Assembly (NCBI GenBank): GCA_963920705.1
Contig: OY987239.1
Span: 8,062,504-8,126,503, forward strand
DNA: 64,000 bases
Source of the DNA: Odiellus spinosus
Lineage: Eukaryota > Arthropoda > Arachnida > Opiliones > Phalangiidae
Direction: 5' to 3'
Shown here: in pieces, positions 42,868 through 54,879 of the stretch
Layout: each line of letters starts with the position of its first letter
How positions within the stretch are numbered: position 1 is the stretch's first letter
The notes under the pieces: generated by a model
Told to the model about the DNA's origin: nothing
The model's database searches: none
The model's input: the letters and a program-made list of their open reading frames with translations, nothing else
Position numbers and translations under genes: made by a program

Positions 42868-43035
42868 GTTAAATTCAAAGATGTCTAAGTTGCAGTAAAG
42901 TAACCGTATCTAACTTTATCTAATATAATCTCTCGCGTTAACGCTGTTTTATAAATCGATTCCTTCTTGCAGAACTCACTTTGAAAGACAGATTGTAGGG
43001 CAAACATGAATATTACATTGGTTTGTTTTCGTATT

Positions 43036-43265
43036 TTAGCGCGCCGGTTTCGTGAGCGCTGAAAATGTTTTAAAATAATGAAATTTGCTTCGTTTAATAT
43101 AAAAATGGCGTCATCGCGCGTACCTGACCTTTTCTAACGATTGCTTTTCATCGTGAGATAAAAGGCGTTTAAATAAACGGTCGATTTCGTTCTGACGAAA
43201 CGCCTAGATGAAAGTTCGGAGCCAACCGTATCGTCGCTGGACCTTTTTCACTAATTTCGTCAAAA
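43036..43265 (+). repeat. Dispersed repeat M
   Basis: Starts GCGCGCCGGTTTCGTGAGCG; about 230 bp aligned with 41960-42215. No ORF. Confidence 0.65.
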
Positions 43266-43518
43266 CTACGCTACTAATTATACATTTTCAATAAAAAATC
43301 AACAATAATATCGACATATCCAATTACGAGATATATCAAAAACCAATTTATATTATCTATTTGCGCCTGTGTTAAGGTGTCTTAGCTTTCGCGCCATTCT
43401 AGCATGAAAGGCATCCTCCCTTAAAAATTACCGAATTAAAATGTTTGAACCCCCTAAAATTATATTATCATCATAGGGCCCAAATATATATATATATCAA
43501 CATTAGCCCCTCCCATCC

Positions 43519-43918
43519 TTAAAGGGAGAATGCCACTTAACAACAAGCGATTTTTTGTTTAAATAGACCTAATCCACTAGTGAAACAAATTTATACCTTA
43601 CCCGGAAAATAGGCTTAGCGGGATTCATGGCGATCCTGATTTCCTCGCTTATAAAGGTCTAGCGACCAATCGAACGCGATTGTAAGTCTCGTGGTGATCT
43701 CGCGTGAACGACGGGCCGTTGCTGATTGGTCGCTAGACCTTACACGGAGGCAATTCAGGATCTCCACGAATTCCGCTAAGCCTATTTTCCGGGAAAGTTT
43801 TAAATTTATTTCTAGTTTAATATTTGATTTGTAAACTTTTTATCGGTGGATTAGGCCGATTTAAACGATAAGGAATCGACAAAAAATCACTTGTTATTAG
43901 ATTGCATTCTTCCTTTAA
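43519..43918. mobile_element. MITE family C, copy 4 (complete)
   Basis: Flanked by TTAA at 43519-43522 and 43915-43918 with inverted ends AGGGAGAATGC / GCATTCTTCCT. TTAA duplication is the piggyBac signature, so family C probably differs in machinery from the 7-bp families. Interior holds mirrored GGCTTAGCGG and CCGCTAAGCC blocks. Confidence 0.78.
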
Positions 43919-43995
43919 GGCAAATAGAACGACACTCGAAGGCGAAAATACGAATATTATATCTATGCCTATCATTAGTTTGGTTTAAGTTTATT

Positions 43996-44290
43996 TTCGC
44001 GTGCCGGTTTCGCGAGCGAGGAAATTTTATAAAAATAATGAAAATGAACTACTAATATTAAAACGTCCTCTTAGAGCGATTGCTTTTGGTCTTTATAGAA
44101 AACGCGTTGCTTAACTTCGCGCGTTTAAATACGATTAAGTTAGAAGCCGTAAAGGCTGATATGAGAGGAGGCAACAAAATCCACGCTGGTCGTTTTAAAT
44201 AAATCGAAATATTGCGAATTGGCCAGTTGGGCTACGAGGCAGGGCGTCTTTGAAATCATCTAATTTCAAGATGGAAAACGGAAATATTAC
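43996..44290 (+). repeat. Dispersed repeat M
   Basis: Starts TTTTCGCGTGCCGGTTTCGC; includes AGAGCGATTGCTTTTGGTC and AAAACGCGTTGCTTAAC. The inverted copy is at 34216-34400. Confidence 0.65.
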
Positions 44291-44720
44291 TTCGACAAAT
44301 CCTTATAATTTCACTTTCGGCTTTCAAGAGGTAAGAATACCATATAAGCGCGAGTTTTAAGAAAACATTCAGAAAGTAATTCGCTAAATAAAGGGAGATT
44401 TAACCCATTTCTAAATAGAAGGTTCTCGGAGGGGGTAGTTAGGCAAGGTGACGACTTCTTATGGCGGTTGAAATATTTGTTTCGCGGCGAATTAAATGGT
44501 TATTAAGTTTTTCGAGTCAAGAAGTTTTCGAGTAGGCGTGCTCATTTAAAACCTTTGCCGATTAGAATCAAAAAATTTATTTATCGAGCGAGGCTCGGTA
44601 AATAATCTAGTAGGGATGGACATAACCTAGTTACTTCTAGATAAGTCAACATAGTCAGAGGGATTAGTCCGATATGGAAAAGCCAAATTCAACAATACTT
44701 TTATGGCCAAGCTATGCAAT

Positions 44721-45059
44721 CAGAAGCCGATGAAACCCTCCTTTGAAGTCTACTACTGTAATGTTCCATATAGCGCTCCTCTCTGTATGGGTAAAATTCC
44801 CAATTTTAGGAGATCGGAGGGGTCCTACTTCATACCCCCTGTCTACGGAAAATTGGAAATTCTCCCTCTCCACATACGACGACATTTTTTTTTGACGAAC
44901 TCCAAGGCTGCTAGAGATATTCGCTCGACGAATTCCCGCTCCGAAAATATCTACCGTTAGGAGGCGTACGAATCGAGCTTTTTGAAACTAACCCATACAG
45001 AGAAGGGTAGACAAGACCAGGGAGTAATAGACTTCAAAGGAGGGTTTCATCGGCTTCTG
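44721..45059. mobile_element. MITE family A, copy 5
   Basis: 339 bp with both TIRs. Target duplication ATGCAAT / ATGCTAT (one mismatch) at 44714-44720 and 45060-45066. Confidence 0.92.
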
Positions 45060-45066
45060 ATGCTAT

Positions 45067-45640
45067 GGATAGTGGGAGACTTGTAATCGCCATGTTATGA
45101 TGGGACACGTGTACAGATGCTACATGTTCTTCCAATATGACGAAGTAACTTTTTAATTCCCCGACTGAAATTTAGTTCAGGGGGAGGTTTTACGCTGGTC
45201 GTGTCTGTCCGTGTAAGCGGATATCCTGTGTAGGGGTCACGTGACCTAGCTAGTGGTGCAAAAAGTCTAGAGCCGTAATCATACCATCTTATCGTTCAAT
45301 TCCGTTTAACGGGAATTACCTCCTTTAAGAGTAGTTGCCACACAGGATGTTTCTCATTGGATATTGTCGCCTTCCACCATCCACTTCACGGTCAATCCTC
45401 GATGCTTTACAGTTCAAGGCGATTATACCCAATGGGACGTCTCCCACTGTTATAATCACCTCCGACCATCCCCACACTACGGTCCAACCTCCAGTTTCCG
45501 ATATCAGCGGGCCATACTAGCGAGGCGTCCCTCACTAATATGGTCCGCATCAATCTTCCACTCTCCAAACATCGCCCCACCAATGGGTAAATTAGCGTTG
45601 CCTACCAAGTGCCTAGGGTTAAGACAAACGTCTAGACTTT
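45067..45640. repeat. Intergenic DNA with dispersed repeat segments
   Basis: About 45155-45225 (CCCCGACTGAA...GTGTCTGTCCGTGT) is the reverse complement of 31530-31590. The rest (two overlapping ORFs at 45335-45642) shows no coding signature. Confidence 0.5.
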
Positions 45641-47440
45641 GAAGGGAGGGAGTGTTCCACCCAACTTCATGGCCACTTTACTCGATTAATGTAGCCCTTC
45701 GTACGGTTTATATACTACCTTTTTGGAATGAATGCAAATGAGCCTTATGGTGCTATATCGTTAGGGAAATGATACGCAATATTAATTTATATAATAATTA
45801 AAAATATCAAAATGGTTAAATTTAATCTAATTAATAATATAGCAGAAAAACCAATTTAAAATTTGAGATAGTTTAGAAGATATTTAAGAAATTGTCCAAA
45901 AATTTAAAGATATGTGACCGTTTAATACCAACTTCAGTTGGCAGCACGCGCTAAGCTGTTTTCCATACATCATTTAGTCAAAAAAGCAAAGGTATAACGG
46001 GGAGTATAGGCTTAGTCTCGCTGCAAACTTGGGGTGGATTGAAGAATCTAAATAAAGGTGCGTTTACACGGGTATCCAAGATAGAAACGATATAATTTAG
46101 ATAAGAGATAAAGGCGCGTTCACAGGGATATCGAGATGATGTTTTTTTTTTTTCTTTGCTACTTTATGTACTGGGATGAACTGTTACCTTCTAGTGAAGA
46201 TGGAAACAGTGTATTGGGACTTGGTTATAAAAACAAGTTTCTGGCAAGCGCTTTCAATTTCTCGCGCGTTTGCGATACTGCCTATGCACTAAAACTTCGC
46301 AAATGTGTTTCGCGCGAAAATGTCGCGTGTACGCAAGGGTATTATTCACGAGAAACGCTGGGTTAGCAGTAAATTCTTCATTAGTGTTTGCAATTTCTCG
46401 CGCAAAACGCCAATAAATGTCTAAACGACTTCCTTGCCTCGATCTATTGACTATTTGCGTATACTTAAAATCGAGGTAAATGTAGAGGTTGGGTTAAAAT
46501 TCTAATTAATCAATTGGAACTTAATAATACCTTCGATTATACTCGCTGCAACTTTAACCAGTTCAAGGGGAATTGGTGTGTAAGATTTCAAGCTGAGGCG
46601 GATTGATACAAAATGTTAAACCTCTTAAGAAAAATAATAGTCTAGTGTTCAAGAAACGTCTAGACATTGGTGTGGGGTTTTCCCCCATCTTCATGGCCAC
46701 ATCGCTCGATTAAGAAAGCCCTTCGAAGGGTTTATATACTACCTTTTTGGAATAGATGCAAATGATCCAAATGGAAATGAAACGCAATATTAATATATAC
46801 AGAAGCCGATGAAAGCCTTCTTTGAAGTCTACTACTCCAATGTTCCATATAGCGCTCCTCTCTGTATGGGTAAAATTCCCAATTTTACGAGATCGGAGGG
46901 GTCCTACTTCATACCCCCCTGTCAAAATTGGAAATTCTCACTCTCCACATACGACAACATTTTTTTTGACGAACTCCAAGGCTGCTAGAGATATTCGCTC
47001 GACGAACTCCCGCTCCGAAAACATCTACCGTTAGGAGGCGTACGAATCGCGCCTTTTGAGAATAACCCATACAGAGAGGGTTAGACAAGACCCGGGAGTA
47101 ATAGACTTCAAAGGAGGGTTTCATCCGCTTCTGATATATATTATAATTAAAAATATCAAAATCTTAATCTAATTAATAAAATAACTGAAATTTTAAATCA
47201 ATATAAAACATAATTTTCAAGATATTTAAGAAATTGTCAAAGAATTTAGAGTGTTTATACCAGCTTGAGTTTTCATCACGGGCCTAAGTTCAAGCGAAAG
47301 TAGTGTAAGCTTAGGCTTGCTGCAAACTCAATGTGGTTTAATAGATCGATTATACTCGGAGTAAATATAACCAGTTCAAGCGGAATTGGTGTATAAAATT
47401 TAAAGCTGAGGCGGATTGATATCATAAGAAAAATTATAGT
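45640..47440. repeat. Diverged local duplication
   Basis: 45658-45910 matches 46676-46799 plus 47134-47240 (CTTCATGGCCAC, GGTTTATATACTACCTTTTT, ACGCAATATTAAT, ATATTTAAGAAATTGTC). 46543-46640 matches 47356-47440 (CCAGTTCAAG, GAATTGGTGT, GCTGAGGCGGATTGATA). Only the second copy contains MITE A6, so the first is an unoccupied paralogous site. Confidence 0.75.
46800..47133. mobile_element. MITE family A, copy 6
   Basis: 334 bp, ends CAGAAGCCGATG and CCGCTTCTG, perfect 7-bp duplication ATATATA at 46793-46799 and 47134-47140. An empty paralogous site near 45785 confirms its borders. Confidence 0.93.
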
Positions 47441-47960
47441 AGTGAAAACTCTCCTTGAAGTATACTAGGATTCTTGTGTTTAAAAAATAATCGTCTATAT
47501 TTGAATAAAAAAATTGTGTATGTTCCTATCGTTTAGCTAAATTATAGTTAAATAAAAGTCGGAGGTGTAGGTGTAGTGAAGAGCAGTTAAGATACGTGAA
47601 GACCTTGTCAATATAGATCAACCAGCTCAGAATATCATCACCATTTGAAGTCAACAGAACAACTTCACGGCTGCCATTTCCATTTAACAGCAGGAAGAGA
47701 CGGCCAGGCCACCAAGAATTGGGACATAAAGCAGCGAGTATTTTCAGACTCGACTTGTTAGATGCCTACAGTCACATATACAAAGAGCTATTCAAATGTA
47801 AACACTAACGGTATGGAATTTAGTCTGAGACCAATGACTGAGATCACACGTATGATGAAAGCATCAGCAATGGTCCTCTATTAGAACGTCAGAACAAGAA
47901 ATTCAGACGAAAACACTACCGGAAGTATTGCCAATCATCTACCGTGGAAGAGTTAATGGA
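47441..47960. other. Upstream flank of IR2, no gene recognised
   Basis: Unremarkable composition, purine-rich from about 47560. No ORF over 60 codons and no recognised element; it may hold IR2 5' sequence. Confidence 0.35.
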
Positions 47961-48006
47961 GCATGGATTAATTATACGTGCCTAGGCACGTATAATTAAT
48001 CCATGC
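47961..48006. other. Perfect 46-bp palindrome without spacer
   Basis: Every base pairs with its mirror position around centre CCTAGG; it starts GCATGGATTAATTATACGTG. It is not a known element end and no sequence outside it is mirrored. Confidence 0.95.
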
Positions 48007-48013
48007 AGTCTAG

Positions 48014-48206
48014 AATATTTTGGGTTTGTCCAAGAGTAACTTGATGGAGAATCTCCGTTATATTTTCTCTTCCGTGCCACCCCAGTCTGACTCATTCGTT
48101 TTTATCAAATCAGTGGATTTACAAAAGATAATTGCGCAGCAGTACAGCCTAAGGATACCGATGTATTTATTTATATTGCTAGAAATTGAATTCCACTTAT
48201 GTACTT
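48014..48206 (+). CDS. Possible N-terminal exon of IR2
   Basis: Open frame starting at an AG acceptor-like site (CAGTCTAG) and reading NLMENLRYIFSSVPPQSD, then FVFIKSVDLQKIIAQQY. Its pattern resembles the amino-terminal domain of IRs, but both exon ends are uncertain and no donor in phase with 48483 was identified. Confidence 0.3.
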
Positions 48207-48482
48207 TTAAAATAAGCATTGCATTGCGTTGTGTGTGTCTCTACTCATCCTACGCCTTGACATAAAATAAGGACATGGGAATTTTGGATACTCTGAGTAT
48301 AATGAGTTTTTATACACTGTAACATATACGTGAAATACAAAAGGGGGAATTAAAAGTACCATGGTCCATCTACTCATCCTAATTCTCTACATACTTCCAT
48401 TTTTTTTATTCATCTTTTATTTGAAATAGGGTTAGGTTATAATATGGAGGTAATATTTTGGTTTCCCAACTTATATTTTCAG

Positions 48483-51400
48483 GAATTCGAGGCTATAATT
48501 GGACCAAAGTATACAACTGGACCTTACAGGATTTATTTTTTTAAACAGTTTTTGCTCTGTTGGCTCATTTTACGTTCTTTAAATAATGTCAATCTCGTTT
48601 TAATGAACGCGAAAGATTTGCATAAACGCGTCCTGAATATGAACGTCACCAGCTGGAAGACTGAACACGAAAAAAATGCCTACGGTGTTCTAAATGGGGT
48701 AAGTAAACGATACTGATCTTCACGAAACGTCCGTACTGAATGGGGTACTATAACTTCATGGCGTAACGCGTGACCTTTGACTAATTAAGGGTGCATGTTT
48801 TATAACAAAACGCCGACAAATCTTCTCAATCCAGTTTTAAACGAACGTTGCTTGTTAAAATCCTACTCACTGTCCAAGAATTGTGATCACGGGAGACTCC
48901 ATTTTTAGCTACACCTAGCCAATAGAGTGGCGTATGATAAAAAACCTTTGGCTTTGTGTGTTTCGGTCAAATACCTTAAATTAACTGGAGGGATTATATC
49001 TGGGGGGGGGGGGGGGATTATTTACCTTGTTCTAAATTGGGCAATCGTCCCGGGGGATTATGGCTTACAGGGGATATTGTTCTTATACCTTTTTGAGGCT
49101 ATAAAGTAACTTCCAACTTCTGACCATTCTCTCCGATGAGATGGATATAATTATATTTTTAAAGTCGCTGAATCTCTCCAACCTCTAGGTCTCATTCTAA
49201 TCGATTTCACACGTAACTATCCTTTTGTCGCTTCCAGATAATTGATACAACGGTACATTTCTATAATTTGGGCGAAAGGTCGCCGAGTAATTATCACATA
49301 TCTCCGTATTTGCAATATGATTCCTACGCGATATATTCGTCTGTAAAATTGGAAAAGGATGAAAAGATGGTGCTATCGATCCAGGGACTCGGAGACCTGG
49401 TTTGGGTTCTGGTGGCTCTGTCGCTGCTCGTGGTGTCCGCCGTCTCTTTTTACATCGGCAATAAAAAGAAAATGCGCCGTGAAAGTCGTTTCACTTCGTT
49501 CGCCGAGTCACTTTGGATCCACGCGGCTGATATTGTAAACAACTGTAAGTATCCGATTCGAAAGCCAATAATTATGTCGAGTTAAACGTCCCAGTCGAAA
49601 AAGAGTCCCAGCTCACCCCCGCCTGGTCATAAGCAGGAATGGGATAGTGTTGGCAGCTTTATCGTGGTGATGAACCCGAGATGAGACTCTTGCACTGTGT
49701 TTCCGCTTCGTTCGGCTCCCCTAGGTGCAGGCGCGTGCGTCTCTAGGTCTTCCAGGGGTCTCTTGCGCGCGCGTTCTTGAGCTCTGCGTTCCCCAAACGC
49801 TTGGGGCTGTATAGTACTGCTGTACGGGTTTTGGTCTGCAAGCCAGCTCTCCGCCTTCAGCTGCCTAGGTCCCACTGCACGTGTGTGGGAGCGTTGGCTC
49901 TCCTATCGCCTCGTTTACCTTTCGGGGCGTGATTGGCGAGGGCGGTATGTGCCGAGATCACGGTACCCCCGCCCCAAACAAGTTACTGAAGTCCAAACAG
50001 AGTGGAAGTACGTAAAGGTCTGATTAAAGATTGAGAAATTCAAAAAAAAAAAAAAAAAAAGGTTACGGCAAAGATACGCGTAGAAATTGTCAAAAAGATA
50101 TGTCATTAGTGTTAGATGGGTTTCGTAAGGAGTTATGGTTAGGTGAATCGTATGTTTAATGTAGATAATTGAGTAGTTGGATCCCGTGGCCAAGTAATTT
50201 TTTTTTTTTTTTTTTTGGCAGCCGTGGCGTGTGCAAAGAAAGTAGCAGTACCATTGAGATATACGCGAGCCTGGTGGCTCTTGGGAGTAACATTCATAAT
50301 TCAATTTTGGTGCGCTGGTTTGAAGAGCGATCTTCTCGCTGATGACAATTTACTCATCGATTCTTTGGAGGATTTGACTTCCAATCCAGAGATTATTTGC
50401 TATTTTACGCCTTATCCACTGTTTCTTAAATGGTTCGAGGTAACGTCTTGCTCGGTATCCATTCTCCATTTAACCAGAGTGAGGTATAGACAGAGTCACG
50501 ATAGATAATAGTTTCCATGGAATTACTACGGAAGGTCTTAAATTAACGCTGGTTCTAAACGCGCGGCTAAACCTGATTTAAGGATTCAATCCATTTGGTA
50601 AAAATTGTAGTACTAGAACAGGTAGGGATCTTTTAATCCACTCGGTCTATCCTCATTCGGACTTTAGCCACGTGTAAATCAAGTCTAGTGACTATTCTCC
50701 AGCTTGATCATTTATATTGCAGGACGAAGACTCAAAATTCAGCAATTTGAGGCAGCAGCTTCGAAGTAAGGAAAATGTTTTTTGGGACTTGGAGTCTAAA
50801 GCGAATGAAAAATTTACTAGAGGGGAAGCTGTAGTACTAAACCGTCGTGCCGTGTTTATGAAACCTGCCCTATTCAAGAAGCTCAAGCGATACAAGAGGA
50901 AACTGTACGTGGGAAAGACCAACTACGCACAGCTCTACAGCCACATGTTTTTCAACAAACGATTGCCTCCTGCTATCAAGGAGAGAATCGACTATGTGTA
51001 AGAAACCTTAAATAAGAATTACGCCTTAAACTTTAAAATCGTCTCTTAAAGGAAGACGATTACGTCTTTTCAAAGGTTTCAACTTTAATTATGCAATACA
51101 ATATTAAAAAAGCAATAAAAATTTAAAATTAATTTTTATGGCTAAAACGAACCTATTCGCAAAAAGCGTGTCTCGCGATGGGTAGTCCCCTATCCCCTCT
51201 TTTATGCTATATCTATATTAATAAATTGGAAAAAAATAGTTTTATTAAATTATTCTTTTAAAATAAATTTTTGGAAGAGATATGTTGATGATGTCCTAGC
51301 ATTATGGCGACATTAAACGACGGATCTCACAAATTTTTTGAACAATCTTAATAATTTAGATCAGAAGCCGATGAAACCCTCCTTTGAAGTCTACTACTCC

Positions 51401-53375
51401 AATGTTCCATATAGCGCTCCTCTCTGTATGGGTAAAATTCCCAATTTTACGAGTTAGAAGAGGTCCTACTTCATCCCCCCTGTCTACGGAAAATTGGAAA
51501 TTCTCTCTCTCCACAAACGACGACGTTTTTGGACGAACAAAGCTGCTAGAGATATTCGCTCGACGAACTCCCCCTCCGAAAACATCTACCGTTAGGAGGC
51601 GAACGAATCGCGCTTTTTGAGAATAACCCATACAGAGAGGGGTAGACAAGACCCGGGAGTAATAGACTTCAAAGGAGGGTTTCATCGGCTTCTGACGCTA
51701 CTAATCATCCAGCCTATGTAATTCACTTCACAAACGTTAAGATTATCGCGATGATAGACAATTATATTAAACTCAATGTACGCGAATCACTGGAAATTCC
51801 AAAAAATCGGTTATCGCTTAATCGGGACGACGGCCCGGGGAGCTTCATTGCTGGTATGTGGTATAAAAAACTGTTCGAACGCCCTCCTGAATCACGTGAC
51901 GGAGTTATTTTGGAAATATCAGACCTGATGATGCGCCTGTAAGGCGCGAAACTAGTCGTTATTTAACGCTAATGTATTATTTTTAAATATTTTGTTGCAT
52001 AATTAAAGTTGAATCCTTTGAAAAGACGTAATATTTATACGCAAGTAGTCACTGCTAATTTTTGAAGAAGGAAGACGATTAACTTTTTTACTAGCGTTTA
52101 TTTTTAAAGCTAAAGTTTGCCGGCAAATTTTAGCTTTAAAAATAAACCGTGTGAATTGTATCTCAGGTGTTTTATTTTCAATCTTCGCCACCATGGTCAT
52201 AAAAATCAACCTTAAACGGTACTGTCCCCGGTACCAGCCTCGGCGACATCCTACGCTAGTGAGTCGGTCCATGGGGCCACGGATAGACTGAGAGGGCAGT
52301 GTGTTAGTGTTGTGTGGGTTGGGGTTGCCCACATGCTTCCCGTCTTCCGCTACCTTAGTCCTCACACACGAGTGCGCTCGCACTTGGTTCTACATAACCT
52401 TGTAGCCCGTTCCGGGCACTGCCTTCTCTAATACTAGGCCACGAAATGCCAACTACAACCTTTTTTTTTCTTGACATTTTTAATTTGCAATTTGTCCGAG
52501 ATAGATGTCACTTTCCTGATGTATGAATAGCCAATCGCGAGTCTCGCGTCGCCAAGAGCCAATTAGATAATTCTCTATCGAAGTAAGATCGTAGAACTCC
52601 TAGCGACATCTAGGTGATAACGTAGAGATCTTGATTTAAATTTACGATTTGATTTAGAACTTGCTTTTAATGTAAATATTTAAAAATCACTGTTTAATTA
52701 TTTAAATTAAATCCTAATTAATTTATTCTCCATTATTAACCTAAAATTCGTATCTTTTTTAATTTTCGGCCTACATTTGAATTTCCAGCTTTTTTTTTTA
52801 CCTGAAGAAAGCGACGTCTAACGATATTTTTGAAATCGGTAACGGCACCCCCTTGCTTTTCCTACGGATAGGCCTAGTATTAAAGAAGGCAGTGTTCCGG
52901 GCGTGGTTTCGCGTGCGGCACTCTAGTGGACAACTGATGATGTAGCGATATTAAAACTAACGATTAAGATATAAAACTTTAAAAAATATTTTCTGATAGA
53001 ATAGCTATCACCAAAATTATGAAAAAATTCAGTGGCTCATATTTTAAAGGGATTTGAAAACAAACTTCATTTCAGCTGAAAGTATTCCTTTAACAGAAAA
53101 TGAGAAATAAGTTTTTTATTAGCGCAACGAGAATAATTGAAACGAGACAGTTGGAGCCACATTTTCGAAGTGTAAAATTCAATAAACGAGGAAACGAATT
53201 CGAATCGGATAATTCGAAATATTTCACGCCAATGAACATCGTGCATCTGACCATCGTTTTTCGTCTTTGGATTATCGGCCTATCATTAGCAACGGTAACC
53301 TTCTTCTACGAATATTTCGGCAGTGAACGTGGGCGAAAAAGGTCGGTATTGATATCAACTACTTATCACCATTAA
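48483..53375 (+). CDS. Ionotropic-receptor-like gene IR2, exons from ligand-binding lobe to C-terminus
   Basis: Exons 48483-48698 (acceptor TATATTTTCAG, donor GTAAGT), 49238-49544 (GCTTCCAG, GTAAGT), 50222-50439 (T-run then GGCAG, GTAACG), 50723-50997 (TATATTGCAG, GTAAGA) and about 53105-53375 all join in phase. They encode a lobe; TM1 (LVWVLVALSLLVVSAVSFYI); a pore-like FAESLWIHA; TM2 (WWLLGVTFIIQFWCAG) with the post-TM2 SLEDL motif; a second lobe; and a last helix (FRLWIIGLSLATVTFFYEYF) before a basic tail and stop. This is the IR/iGluR-like order, so the product is a probable membrane chemoreceptor channel. No stop interrupts the exons. The start and the last acceptor are uncertain. The final intron holds several mobile elements. 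Confidence 0.68.
48699..49237. other. IR2 intron
   Basis: Contains a G-run at 49002-49016. No gene or element recognised. Confidence 0.5.
49545..50221. other. IR2 intron with a GC-rich patch
   Basis: 49,620-49,980 is clearly GC-richer than its surroundings (GCGCGCGCGTTC, GCTGCCTAGG), with an A-run at 50042-50060 and a T22 run before the acceptor. It may be an unidentified retroposon; I recognise no family. Confidence 0.45.
51172..51325 (+). pseudogene. Reverse transcriptase remnant, Penelope-like
   Basis: Reads MGSPLSPLLCYIYINKLE, then after a frameshift FWKRYVDDVLALWRH. These are RT motifs 4 and 5 in the form typical of Penelope-like elements (GSPLSP and RYVDD). Only ~50 codons survive, with a stop and a frame change between the motifs. 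Confidence 0.7.
51362..51694. mobile_element. MITE family A, copy 7
   Basis: 333 bp with both TIRs. No target duplication visible. The 109-codon - strand ORF inside it is a repeat by-product. Confidence 0.9.
52096..52147. other. 52-bp near-perfect palindrome
   Basis: Arms from GTTTATTTTTAAAGCTAAA mirror each other around GCCGGC with one mismatched pair. No spacer. In the last IR2 intron. Confidence 0.85.
52148..52409. other. GC-rich patch in the last IR2 intron
   Basis: Higher GC than its surroundings with GTTGGGGTTGCCCAC and CACACACGAGTGCGCTCG. No ORF motif. Possibly an unidentified inserted sequence. Confidence 0.35.
52417..52894. mobile_element. MITE family R, single copy
   Basis: 478 bp. 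Inverted ends CACTGCCTTCTCTAATACTA (left) and its complement with one change (right). Perfect 7-bp duplication TTCCGGG at 52410-52416 and 52895-52901. AT-rich, non-coding interior. Confidence 0.87.
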
Positions 53376-53571
53376 ATTTTTTTATTAATAATGAAAGACT
53401 GCTACTTCATGGATATTTAAAAACGTTAGTTTTATTTTAAATTAAAAATCTCATTTAGGGAGCTTTCGAGTCGTGACTCTTCTTCAGCCCTGGTTTTCTA
53501 ATACTAATTCACCAATAACCGTTGGACATCATCACTTTTTTTAAGAAACAATCATTACCCCTTAGTTTTTT

Positions 53572-53900
53572 CAGAAGCCGATGAAACCCTCCTTTGAAGT
53601 CTACTACTCTAATGTTCCATATAGCGCCCCTCTCTGTATGGGTAAAATTCCCAATTTTTCGAGATCCTACTTCATACCCCCCTGTCTACGGAAAATTGGA
53701 AATTCTCTCTCTCCACAAACGACGACGTTTTTTTGACGAACTCCAAGGCTGCTAGAGATATTCGCTCGACGAACTCCCGCTCCGAAAATATCTACCGTTA
53801 GGAGGCGTACGAATCGCGCTTTTTGAAACTAACCCATACAGAGAGGGGTAGACAAGACCAGGGAGTAATAGACTTCAAAGGAGGGTTTCATTGGCTTCTG
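53572..53900. mobile_element. MITE family A, copy 8
   Basis: 329 bp with both TIRs (right end TTGGCTTCTG). Flanks do not match, so the duplication has decayed or rearranged. Confidence 0.9.
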
Positions 53901-54872
53901 CTCGGACTAATTACCCTAGCTGCAAAAATGACAAATATTTTCAAAATGCGCGTTGTGAACCCCGAAAAAGAGGAAGTAGCATTTTCCCCTTTGAACGAAA
54001 AATGCAAAAAGACAACTAAACACAGAGAGGAATGCGAATGTTGGGAATGGGCTGGGCGACAATTCGCAGTATCCCTGGATTAAATCGTTCAAGATGTTCA
54101 TGACGCGGTATTTTTTCTAATGAAATATTTATTGTTTTATCGATTCAACGATAGATTCTATTGGCCCATCTACAAGATTTCTAGAAAGATAAGAGCCAGC
54201 TTGGAACCGCATTTAATGTAAGATCATGTCCGAATGCTCATAGTTACGCTGACGTATTTCCCCCGGATGTCTTTCTTCAAACGCCGAGTACACGCTGCTG
54301 AACACTTCGTATCAATCAGAGGCTCAGATTCCTCACAACATTTTATTCATTTCTATGCTTTCCGCCGACGCTTCAAGCATACTCGAGTTAATAAATTTCA
54401 AAATATCGTCACGCGACTATTCCGGCGACGAACCGACGACGGATAGCGCGATTACCGATGATCGAATCGGAAAATCAAAAATAACACAGATCGAGGGGTT
54501 CACTACTCCACGAAATCGGCTTACAGGTCTATAGTTTATTTGACCGCACTAAAGTGACGCGTAATTGGGTTCGTATTTAGCGTTACCAAAGGAGGCAGTC
54601 AGTAACGGTTTCGTTAAACCCCTCACCATCGATTTGCAAAATAAAATCAAGATAATAAAAATCAAAGGATCAAATTCAATTATCAGTGTTTTGAATCGCA
54701 CGAACGTCATTAATCACCTGAAAATTTAAAATTAAATCTAATATCCATTATAAATGTTAAAAAATTTAACGATAAAGTTAAATGTTATTAATTAATCTAT
54801 TGTTTAAGTATCCAAAATTCGTCATTTTTAAATAACATTATTAATGATTGTTTGTCGATGAAATTGTAATCA
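53901..54872. other. Intergenic DNA 3' of IR2, nothing recognised
   Basis: Short ORFs (54234-54446) lack any motif. AT-rich from 54640. Confidence 0.4.
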
Positions 54873-54879
54873 ATCTAAC

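Larger units (their letters stand above)
51059..52033. mobile_element. Element with ~38-bp inverted ends in the last IR2 intron
   Basis: Ends ATTACGTCTTTTCAAAGG...TTAATTATGCAA (51059-51096) and the near-perfect reverse complement (51996-52033). It holds a reverse transcriptase remnant and MITE A7. No target duplication seen. Confidence 0.6.

Noticed and set aside
51356-51685. 109-codon ORF on the - strand and similar ORFs at 41469-41810, 44703-44960, 13925-14164
   Set aside because: Three of these ORFs fall wholly or partly inside MITE A copies and recur with the repeat, so they are non-coding by-products; 13925-14164 lies in an IR1 intron and has no motif.
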